Source of the DNA: an uncultured Desulfosporosinus sp.
GTDB taxonomy: Bacteria > Bacillota > Desulfitobacteriia > Desulfitobacteriales > Desulfitobacteriaceae
Reading direction: 5' to 3'
Length of the DNA: 32,431 bases
Assembly (NCBI GenBank): GCA_927405585.1
Contig: CAKMJS010000080.1
Location: forward strand, 1-32,431
Shown here: positions 1-5,907 of the stretch, one piece after another
Numbering within the stretch: the stretch's first letter is position 1
Layout: the number at the start of each line of letters is the position of its first letter
Notes under the pieces: generated by a model
The model's database searches: none
Seen by the model: only the letters and a program-made list of their open reading frames with translations
Told to the model about the DNA's origin: nothing
Position numbers and translations under genes: made by a program

Positions 1-65
1 AAGCCCGCCATCAGCTGGAAAAAGGTCACTATGAGGGGAATGTGATTGTTAATGAGTGGGATTGA
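1..65 (+). CDS. MutS2-like protein, C-terminal end only (cut by window edge)
   Basis: The first 65 bases read, in the third frame, as a 20-residue protein tail ARHQLEKGHYEGNVIVNEWD followed by TGA. It is nearly identical to the last residues of the MutS2-like gene that ends at 11015 in this same window (RHQLEKGPYDGYVIVNEWDGK). This tail sits after the KOW-like domain in MutS2-like proteins that lack an Smr domain. The similarity at DNA level continues about 20 bases past the stop, which points to a duplicated segment rather than only a conserved protein end. Everything upstream lies outside the window, so whether this copy is intact cannot be seen. Confidence 0.75.
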   Translation, partial: ARHQLEKGHYEGNVIVNEWD

Positions 66-129
66 AAATGAAGATAACTCACACTTGCCATTTGAAACAA
101 GTCAGTTTTACGATGAAAGGAAGAATACG

Positions 130-738
130 ATGAGCATAACAATTCGTCTGGAAAACGAAAACCATTATCAAGAAGTAGAGCATTTAACACGAGAAGCTTT
201 TTGGGATCTCTATCACCCAGGATGTAGTGAGCATCTGATCGTTCACAAAATCCGCAAGGGTTCCGCTTTTATACCCGAACTGGATTTTGTAGCTTTACTG
301 GACGATAAAATTGTCGGCAATATTATTTATACCAAATCAACCGTTGTGGACAAAGATAACACTGAGCATGAGGTGATAACCTTCGGTCCAATAAGTGTTT
401 TACCGTCTTGTCAAAAGCAAGGAATTGGATCAGCTCTGATTGCACATACCAAAAAGCTGGCTCAAACTATGGGATATAAAGCCATTATCATCTTCGGAAA
501 TCCTGCCTACTATCACCGGTTTGGTTTTGAAAATGCAGCAAACTTTGAGATAAGTACTGCCGAAGGAGCAAATTTTGAAGCATTCATGGCGTTAGAGTTG
601 TATAAAGGCGGTCTGCAAGGCATAACTGGAAGATTCCATGCAGATCCTGTCTTTCATGTCAATCAAGAGGAACTAGAATCTTTTGAAAAGAACTTCCCCT
701 ATAAAGAAAAACACGTTACTGATACGCAGTTCAAGTAA
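130..738 (+). CDS. GNAT-family N-acetyltransferase
   Basis: A 202-residue soluble protein of the GNAT superfamily, which moves an acetyl group from acetyl-CoA to an amine; the acceptor cannot be told from the sequence. The N-terminal half carries the usual opening strand and helix (IRLENENHYQEVEHLTREAFWDL), and the acetyl-CoA pyrophosphate-binding motif A is visible as GPISVLPSCQKQGIGSALI around residues 95-113, followed by the ALGF-like block YYHRFGFENAANF near residues 140-152. It resembles the YhbS type. I chose the ATG at 130 because GAAAGGAAG precedes it at proper distance; an in-frame start at 46 would lie inside the preceding MutS2-like tail and has no ribosome binding site. Single gene; a loose hairpin follows at 752-795. 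Confidence 0.88.
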   Translation: MSITIRLENENHYQEVEHLTREAFWDLYHPGCSEHLIVHKIRKGSAFIPELDFVALLDDKIVGNIIYTKSTVVDKDNTEHEVITFGPISVLPSCQKQGIGSALIAHTKKLAQTMGYKAIIIFGNPAYYHRFGFENAANFEISTAEGANFEAFMALELYKGGLQGITGRFHADPVFHVNQEELESFEKNFPYKEKHVTDTQFK

Positions 739-1042
739 TCTCTTAGAAAGCTGCCGGACTACTACCGCGGCCCTCACAAAACTTGTTTTCCGGCACAGGC
801 ACCACAATGACATCAGAGCACTTCGATAAAGGAGAATTTGCCATGCGGCTTATTTGATTACTATACCTATATGTCCTATAGATCATTTTAAGGATCAGAG
901 TCTTTTGTCTTGGTTTATTTTATACATTTGGTATTAAACTCATAGTACGTTTTTCATGAAATCCGAATTGGCATATTCTCATCATGGATTAATCCAAGAA
1001 ATATCAAGCAGGCTGACTTATAAATTAAGGGGGTGCAAGTAT
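739..1042 (+). other. Intergenic stretch with loose hairpin and a minimal ORF remnant
   Basis: About 300 bases without a recognisable gene. A 6-bp stem TGCCGG/CCGGCA (752-757 with 790-795) encloses a 32-base loop and may be a weak terminator for the acetyltransferase. At 830-837 there is a textbook AAAGGAGA ribosome binding site in front of an ATG (843) that is followed after only three more codons by TGA (Met-Arg-Leu-Ile). This looks like the start of a lost gene; nothing of its body can be recognised. Confidence 0.4.
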
Positions 1043-1045
1043 CTG
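1027..1045 (+). promoter_or_regulatory. Ribosome binding site that indicates a CTG start for sfsA
   Basis: The sequence AAGGGGGTG at 1027-1035 matches the anti-Shine-Dalgarno complement AAGGAGGTG with one mismatch and stands seven bases ahead of an in-frame CTG at 1043. The protein from this CTG begins (M)KYPSVKDAKF, which is where SfsA proteins normally begin. The only upstream ATG in frame (956) has no ribosome binding site. Confidence 0.6.
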
Positions 1046-1732
1046 AAGTATCCATCTGTTAAAGATGCAAAATTTATTAAACGTCCTAATCGATTTATAG
1101 CTCACGTGCTTGTCGACAATCATGAAGAAATTGTTCGTGTTAAAACCACCGGGCGGTGCCGGGAAATACTACAGGAAGGAACTGTGGTGTTTTTGGAAGA
1201 AGCAAAAAATACGGAACGGAAGACTAAGTACTCCCTTATAGCCGCTTATAAGGAAGATAAACTGATCAATATCGATTCACAAGTCCCCAATCTAGTAGTC
1301 TATCATGGTATCAAGGAGGGGGTAATCAAGGAATTTGATCAGGTTACTACGCTATCCAAAGAGATTGTTTACGATAATTCGAGATTTTTTGATTTGTACT
1401 TTGAGACCACAGAACAGAGAGGGTTCATTGAAGTAAAAGGGGTCACTCTTGAGAATGAAAGTATCGCTCTGTTTCCAGATGCTCCTACTCAAAGGGGCTG
1501 CAAGCATATTTATGAAATGATTAAAGCTGTGGAAGAAGGTTATGCAGGGTTCATTTTCTTTCTCATCCAGATGAAGGGCGTAAAGTATTTTACACCCCAT
1601 GAGATAAGGGATCCGGAATTTGCCAAGGCCTTAAAGCTTGCCAGTGAAAACGGAGTGACGATCCTGGCCTATGACTCTATAGTCTCCGAAGACGGGATAA
1701 CCATAGGAACTTCGGTGGAAGTTCGTTTATGA
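1043..1732 (+). CDS. sfsA: SfsA family protein (sugar fermentation stimulation protein homologue)
   Basis: SfsA proteins are nucleic-acid-binding proteins with an OB-like N-terminal domain and a nuclease-like C-terminal domain; the cellular role is poorly defined. The family signature is clear: FIKRPNRFIAHVLVD near the start, VKTTGRCREIL (the H/CxxNxGR region), KYSLIAAYK, then the catalytic-like core FFDLYFETTEQRGFIEVKGVTLEN (an acidic residue followed by EVK), FPDAPTQRGCKHI, and IQMKGVKYFTPHE. With the CTG start the protein is 229 residues, the normal family size; with ATG at 956 it would carry 29 extra residues that do not resemble the family. A bidirectional terminator follows at 1767-1799. 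The identification is firm, the start codon less so. Confidence 0.9.
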   Translation: MKYPSVKDAKFIKRPNRFIAHVLVDNHEEIVRVKTTGRCREILQEGTVVFLEEAKNTERKTKYSLIAAYKEDKLINIDSQVPNLVVYHGIKEGVIKEFDQVTTLSKEIVYDNSRFFDLYFETTEQRGFIEVKGVTLENESIALFPDAPTQRGCKHIYEMIKAVEEGYAGFIFFLIQMKGVKYFTPHEIRDPEFAKALKLASENGVTILAYDSIVSEDGITIGTSVEVRL

Positions 1733-1766
1733 AAAACTCGCCAGCAACAACGTTAAATCCATTTGT

Positions 1767-1799
1767 CAAACTTATGAATTGGTTCGATTCATAAGTTTG
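1767..1799. terminator. Bidirectional terminator hairpin between sfsA and the convergent membrane gene
   Basis: CAAACTTATGAAT and ATTCATAAGTTTG form a perfect 13-bp stem with a 7-base loop. It lies between the ends of two convergent genes; the stop codon of the minus-strand gene (1789-1791) actually lies inside the hairpin. Confidence 0.75.
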
Positions 1800-2064
1800 A
1801 ATAAAAAACTGTAATGAGTACAAAGACGTTGGCAATCGTGCCCCATTTTGCGTCCGGCCACCAAATCGTGATCAAAAATTGCGATACCACAACAGCAACA
1901 TAAGCAACAACTTTCCACCAGTGCTGATTCGTAGCCAGACCTCCTACTGCTAACAAAAACAAGACTACAACGCCGAGCCACAGCAATCCAAATAAAATTT
2001 GCATATCCGTTACTGAAATTAAGGTTTTCCCAGAAAGCGCTTCAACCTTTGCAAGACCTAGCAT
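1789..2064 (-). CDS. Small membrane protein resembling the N-terminal membrane part of DUF6544 proteins, truncated
   Basis: From the ATG at 2064 (preceded by GGCGGAG at good distance) this reads as 91 residues with two to three membrane segments (MQILFGLLWLGVVVLFLLAV; WWKVVAYVAVVVSQFLITIWW) and the block WPDAKWGTIANVFVLI, which I associate with the membrane N-terminus of DUF6544-type proteins. Two things suggest damage. The reading frame upstream of the ATG still encodes WYSYVHGLIHLIGGVN (about 2065-2115), matching the first helix of the family (HGLIHLxG), but contains no ATG, GTG or TTG early enough to include it. At the other end the frame runs into the terminator hairpin and lacks the soluble domain. 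I therefore read it as a gene that has lost both ends, possibly still expressed. Family assignment is from memory and moderate. Confidence 0.5.
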   Translation of the reverse strand: MLGLAKVEALSGKTLISVTDMQILFGLLWLGVVVLFLLAVGGLATNQHWWKVVAYVAVVVSQFLITIWWPDAKWGTIANVFVLITVFYSNL

Positions 2065-2190
2065 ATTCACTCCGCCTATAAGGTGAATTAAACCGTGAAC
2101 ATATGAATACCAAAAACCGGTATCCCAAACATTATCCCATTCATATAGAACAATCTTACAGGTCTCTCAAAAAAGTTAAACTGCGCTGCC

Positions 2191-2673
2191 TTGATCTTTA
2201 TCCAATTCTTGTTTTCATCCTGCTTCAATTTACCATCACAAACTACTCTCATATTAATAGGCTATGAAAAAAAGAAATTAAAAAGGTTTAAGCAACTTAT
2301 GCTCAGTATACAATCATCATCTAAGTTACGGCATATGATTAGTAAAGACGACATTAAAACATATTCAAATAATGTAAAAGCCGTATCAAAAATTATTGAT
2401 CAAAACTGGCAAAAAGAATTTATCACAAAAAACTATTATCATATAAATGTAATTGCTGTTGCCCAAGAAGAACGTGGTAAGGGTAATTTAAGAGCATTAA
2501 TTACCCCAATAATTACATATTGTAACGAAAATAGTATTCCTATAGTTTTAGAAACAGTTAACGCTAATCAAATAACTATGTATGAACATTTCGGGTTTAA
2601 TTTAATTAAGAGTATGTCAGATAGCACTATCGGCCTTAGTCAATATTGTTTTATTAAATATCCCAATTCTTAA
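2191..2673 (+). CDS. GNAT-family acetyltransferase, probably degenerate at its N-terminus
   Basis: The C-terminal half is a recognisable GNAT core: YYHINVIAVAQEERGKGNLRALI (motif A, with RGKG in place of the usual QGKG) at about residues 83-105, PIVLETVNANQITMYEHFGF at about 120-139, as in acetyltransferases whose acetyl-CoA strand reads YLxxLxVxPxxQGKG. The first ~80 residues do not resemble the family; the start at 2191 has no ribosome binding site, and the next likely start (ATG 2299, after AAAAAGG) would give an even shorter protein. The gene is very AT-rich and lysine/asparagine/isoleucine-rich compared with its neighbours, so recent transfer or lack of constraint is likely. Substrate unknown. 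Confidence 0.5.
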   Translation: MIFIQFLFSSCFNLPSQTTLILIGYEKKKLKRFKQLMLSIQSSSKLRHMISKDDIKTYSNNVKAVSKIIDQNWQKEFITKNYYHINVIAVAQEERGKGNLRALITPIITYCNENSIPIVLETVNANQITMYEHFGFNLIKSMSDSTIGLSQYCFIKYPNS

Positions 2674-2694
2674 TTGTGTCATATATCTGGGGGG

Positions 2695-2712
2695 GACGCC
2701 ATCCATGGCGTC
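2695..2712 (+). terminator. Short hairpin after the second acetyltransferase
   Basis: GACGCCA TCCA TGGCGTC is a perfect 7-bp stem with a 4-base loop, followed by TTCGGTTTCCC. It lies 20 bases after the stop codon of the preceding gene. Confidence 0.5.
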
Positions 2713-2863
2713 TTCGGTTTCCCAGGGCATCCTAGACATTTGTCTATGAAATCAGGTCTGCAAAGTATTAATATGTGATAATGAGACAGGGTTATTGACA
2801 CAATGATGGTCATTCGTAGGAGTATCAGCGCTAAAGTATATCTACAATTATAGGGAGAATGAT

Positions 2864-3472
2864 ATGGCATATTCAGATGAAAATACAGAGAATCGGATAT
2901 TGTCCGAGAATAACGTATATTTAGTACCTTTATATGATAAGAGTCGCAGCAATCTTAGAGCTGACTGTAAAAAGTGTTTCGGTTTGTGCTGTGTCTCACT
3001 GTACTTTTCAGCTTCGGAAGGCTTCCCAATCGACAAAGACCCAGGGGACCCTTGCATCAACTTGCAATCAGACTTTCAATGTTGTGTTCACAGAAGCCTT
3101 AAGGAGCGTAACCTTAAAGGTTGCATTACCTTTGACTGCTTTGGCGCGGGACAAAAGGTTGCCCAAATCAGTTTCGGCGGAAACGACTGGCGGAAAGTCC
3201 CAGAATACTCAAAGCAGATGTACGAGGTGTTCCTAATTATGCGGCAACTCCATGAGTTACTCTGGTATCTTACAGAAGCGCTGACGTTACAACCAGCCCG
3301 CGGCATCCATGATGCGCTCGGCTCCATGCTCTACGAGACAGAACGCCTCACTCACCTCAGCCCTGACTCTCTCACGGAACTGGACGTGGCAGTACACCGA
3401 GCATCTGTCAATTCTCTGCTCCTAAAGACCAGTGAACGTGTGCGAGCCGAAGCCCGTCGCGGGCAGGGATAA
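2864..3472 (+). CDS. Cys-rich protein of the pentapeptide-repeat-associated family, without the repeats
   Basis: 202 residues, start ATG 2864 after GGGAGA. The region of about residues 30-105 (LRADCKKCFGLCCVSLYF, then GFPIDKDPGDPCINL, FQCCVHRSL, LKGCITFDCFGAGQ) is the Cys-rich N-terminal module that, in the proteins I know, precedes a long pentapeptide-repeat beta-helix; the following helical part (MYEVFLIMRQLHELLWYLTEAL) also belongs to that module. The six to eight conserved cysteines (CxxCxxxCC and following) suggest metal binding, unproven. In its relatives the helix ending VRAEARRG is followed directly by the repeats, whereas here a TAA comes after RRGQG. So this is either a truncated gene or a free-standing version of the module. 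Function unknown. Confidence 0.65.
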   Translation: MAYSDENTENRILSENNVYLVPLYDKSRSNLRADCKKCFGLCCVSLYFSASEGFPIDKDPGDPCINLQSDFQCCVHRSLKERNLKGCITFDCFGAGQKVAQISFGGNDWRKVPEYSKQMYEVFLIMRQLHELLWYLTEALTLQPARGIHDALGSMLYETERLTHLSPDSLTELDVAVHRASVNSLLLKTSERVRAEARRGQG

Positions 3473-3562
3473 ACATTTCCAGCTGTTGGCAGATTAACTT
3501 TGGAATACAAAAGACATAACTATACGAAGATTCAGCTTAATATGCTAATAGTGTTAATACCC

Positions 3563-3690
3563 ATTATTCTTAGTAAGTTATCTGGAGTTAGGCGTAAGAA
3601 AACTCAAGTCTGATTAGGACTTGAGTAAACTTGGAGAAGGATTTCGTTTAAAATCTTCTTACCTAACTTTGGCAACTTACTAAGAATAAT
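3563..3690. repeat. 128-nt nested inverted-repeat element (possible MITE or structured RNA)
   Basis: The ends are a perfect 17-bp inverted repeat, ATTATTCTTAGTAAGTT (3563-3579) with AACTTACTAAGAATAAT (3674-3690). Inside, AGTTAGG (3586-3592) pairs with CCTAACT (3662-3668) and, after a 2-base bulge, TAAGAA (3595-3600) pairs with TTCTTA (3656-3661). Within that lies a separate perfect 9-bp hairpin ACTCAAGTC/GACTTGAGT (3602-3610 with 3618-3626) and a weaker stem TAAAC/GTTTA (3626-3630 with 3646-3650). The whole would fold as a long rod ending in two hairpins. No coding sequence is inside and no clear target-site duplication flanks it. Confidence 0.65.
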
Positions 3691-3799
3691 CTTATTGATT
3701 AGCCTTGAGTGCGAATGCCCCCCAAAACTTTGCACCTTCCATCCCCCATAAACCTCATATTTACATCCTTATCACCTTGAATCCCACGACTAATAAGTA

Positions 3800-3838
3800 G
3801 AAGAGCAGTTTTACCACTTATGGGTAAAACTGCTCTTC
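3800..3838. terminator. Strong hairpin, probable bidirectional terminator
   Basis: GAAGAGCAGTTTTACC pairs perfectly with GGTAAAACTGCTCTTC (16 bp, 7-base loop), followed by ATTT. It stands alone in the 574-base stretch 3473-4046, between a plus-strand gene and the minus-strand rhomboid gene, so it could stop transcripts from both sides. Apart from it and the nested repeat at 3563-3690, I see no gene in that stretch. Confidence 0.7.
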
Positions 3839-4046
3839 ATTTCCGAAATAACCTGTTCTTCTAAGCTTGCTTCCATTATAATTTCAAATCGTTCATCATT
3901 AGGGAATTTAAATAGTCAGCATATATATTTTCTGATCTTCTAGAGATAATGGCATTTAATTTCGATTCCTTTCTCTATGCTCAAGGCGAGAAATTGATTG
4001 AACCTATCTCTTGCTATCAATCATGAGCTAGAATTATAAAATTTAA

Positions 4047-4613
4047 TTAGGTACGTCTGCGTGGAAGACCTAAAGCGGCACCGCAGATTCCTCCGATAAT
4101 ATGAGATATATGAGATATCCCATCTTTCGATCCAACACTTAATATCTCGCCCCCAAGATAAATAATTATAACCAATATGAGGGTGAGTGGGATTTTTCCA
4201 TCCTTCATGCCTGCAACTGAGGATAAGACTATCATCATAAATACAATACCACTTGCACCTAGTAAAACAGTACTCGGAAATAATAAAACATGAAATAGAC
4301 CAGACACCACTGCAGTGATCGCAATCATTCTTAAAAAAGATTGCGATTTATATTTTTCTTCAAGTATGGGTCCCAATACCAGAAGTAGCACCATATTGCT
4401 GGAGTAATGGCTCCAATCCGCATGGCCAAGCACATGACCAAACAATCTGAAGTAAGTCAAAGGATCGGCCCAAGATGATCGATATACACCAAAAAGCAAA
4501 TTTGTAGTTAGTCCGTCTGTTATATAGCCTAACAGCAAGATAACTAAGGAAACAAACGTAAATGTCAGGGTTACCGGTGAATTATACTGGAGTTTTCCCA
4601 AAAGTTCCTTCAT
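4047..4613 (-). CDS. Rhomboid-family intramembrane serine protease
   Basis: 188 residues from ATG 4613, with about six membrane helices. The catalytic features are visible: HADWSHYSSNM (residues 64-74, the HxxxxHxxxN motif that forms the oxyanion site), GASG at 119-122 with the nucleophile Ser121, and HIIGG near 171-175 with the catalytic His171. Rhomboids cut the membrane segments of single-pass proteins; the substrate cannot be inferred. An upstream in-frame TTG (4643) would add ten residues, but ATG 4613 fits the family N-terminus better; AAGGAAGGG stands somewhat far upstream (about 10 bases). No linked genes on the same strand. Upstream lies only pseudogene debris. Confidence 0.88.
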   Translation of the reverse strand: MKELLGKLQYNSPVTLTFTFVSLVILLLGYITDGLTTNLLFGVYRSSWADPLTYFRLFGHVLGHADWSHYSSNMVLLLVLGPILEEKYKSQSFLRMIAITAVVSGLFHVLLFPSTVLLGASGIVFMMIVLSSVAGMKDGKIPLTLILVIIIYLGGEILSVGSKDGISHISHIIGGICGAALGLPRRRT

Positions 4614-4719
4614 ATATTTCGTCCCTTCCTTATTCCATAACAATATTTCTTTCGGTTGCTGAGTCGGTTCAGATCAACGTAAACCCTATTTGGTCGCAAA
4701 AAAATACTCTGGAAATAGA

Positions 4720-4770
4720 TTCCCCTGCATTTCCTATCATATCATATAATCCCCACTGATTCGGTGCGTA
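4720..4770 (-). pseudogene. Remnant of a formylglycine-generating-enzyme (FGE-sulfatase) domain
   Basis: The minus strand here encodes YAPNQWGLYDMIGNAGE, which matches the highly conserved block PNxxGLYDMxGNVWEW of sulfatase-modifying-factor domains. Only this short block is recognisable; on the C-terminal side the expected VWEW continuation is lost, and on the N-terminal side nothing of the family remains. It is too short to be functional and is a gene remnant. Confidence 0.55.
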
Positions 4771-4828
4771 ACACCCCATAATGATCATAATCCACAGTCT
4801 AAGCTGCGTGACAAATTCTTGTTTGTCG

Positions 4829-5101
4829 TTATTCACTCTCACATGAATGAAACACCATAGATTCGAATATCTGCCCATCTATGCTGATTATTTCATCAAT
4901 GGGGATCGCAGTGCCATCGGTCATAACGACAACCCGTTCATATTCGTCTATCTTTTTAGCTGTACTGATAGCAGTAACATAGGCGCCGCCATTCTTCTTC
5001 GCATCCGGCTGAAAGTAGGTTATTGCGATTTCGGGATGCTCTTTAATCCGAACTGCTATGATTTGCAGCCTATCACTCAAAGCGTCCTTCACATATTCAT
5101 T
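4829..5101 (-). pseudogene. YolD-like protein, C-terminal portion
   Basis: The stretch NEYVKDALSDRLQ ... ITYFQPDAKKNGGAYVTAIS ... KKIDEYERVVVMTDGTAIPIDEIISIDGQIF (quoted in parts) matches the YolD-like family: the ITYF-pD-kK-GG strand pair, KKIDEY and the closing IPIDxIxxIxG. YolD-like proteins usually stand next to a Y-family DNA polymerase (UvrX/DinB type) and are damage-inducible. Here there is no polymerase neighbour, the conserved N-terminus of the family is missing, and the frame runs on upstream (to 5233) as unrelated sequence. I read it as a fragment. A short new protein starting at an internal TTG or GTG cannot be excluded. Confidence 0.6.
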
Positions 5102-5298
5102 CAAATTTACTCTCTCGTCAGTCAGTCTTGCGGGCAGACAGACCTCCTCTACAAAGCTAATCCTGGATGCCGTCACAGATCTGTTTGAACGCATTGTTGA
5201 CAAAAATTTCCTGATCAGAAGAGTCAACATCACAGCGAATCATGTTGTTGATGAGGCAACTGTTCAAAAGACGGACAACTTTGAACAGCTTGATCTCT

Positions 5299-5634
5299 TT
5301 ACGGTAACCCCGTCCCTACGACATTATCTACTATTAGGTGATGATCTTCAGCATCCGCCTTTGTTGTATGAACCGTGCCGCGCGGATGTTGAGGCGGTGC
5401 ATAGATAGAGTACAATTTAAGCGGTACACGGCCGATATTTATCAGATTATGCCACTTACCTGCTGGTATCCATATGGCATAATTATCGCCCACTCTTTGT
5501 TGGTAATATAGCTTGTCTCTGCTGTCTCCCATTAAAGCATGGTCTTGACCTTGTTCAACGCGAATAAACTGATCAACATCAGGATGCATTTCAGTGCTAA
5601 TTGGGTACTGTTTGGGTCCGAAGAATTGTATTCA
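5299..5634 (-). pseudogene. Cupin-domain protein, N-terminally truncated
   Basis: From ATG 5589 the frame gives 96 residues: MHPDVDQFIRVEQGQ, WIPAGKWHNLINIG and LYSIYAPPQHPRGTVHTTKADAE. This is the second half of a small mannose-6-phosphate-isomerase-like cupin; the two metal-binding motifs of the fold (HPDxDQFxxVExGxG and PAGxWHNLxN) are both present. Ahead of the ATG the frame continues as GPKQYPISTE, which does not match the family, until a stop near 5635. The usual N-terminal strands and the first histidines are therefore missing. No ribosome binding site precedes the ATG. Confidence 0.6.
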
Positions 5635-5679
5635 AGATACATGACAATAAATTATAGACGAACGAGTCACTTTAAGGGT

Positions 5680-5704
5680 ATACTTCAATCTAGAAATGAA
5701 GTAT
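5680..5704. promoter_or_regulatory. Inverted repeat upstream of the pyruvate:ferredoxin oxidoreductase gene
   Basis: ATACTTCA and TGAAGTAT form a perfect 8-bp inverted repeat with a 9-base AT-rich spacer, about 200 bases ahead of the oxidoreductase start. It could be an operator. It does not match the Rex or Fnr consensus as I know them. The rest of 5635-5907 holds no gene. Confidence 0.35.
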
Positions 5705-5907
5705 ATGAGGTCTATATGGGTCTATCCGGGCCTATATATGCTATATAAATAGTTCATTCTGACATACTATACCTTGTTATCTTTTATGCTGAATAGTCTG
5801 AATTTTCCAATAGTTTTTACTTTTTTGGACTTAGGGCATAACGAGGGTACACCTCCAAAAAGCCTTGAAGTTAGATTTCTTACATCATATTAAGGAGGAT
5901 ACGAATA

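Noticed and set aside
4847-5408. Plus-strand frames opposite the YolD-like and cupin remnants
   Set aside because: No ribosome binding site or recognisable motif; the opposite strand carries the family matches.
5866-5896. Promoter TTGAAG/TATTAA directly ahead of nifJ
   Set aside because: The expected transcription start would fall behind the ribosome binding site, so it cannot be the nifJ promoter.
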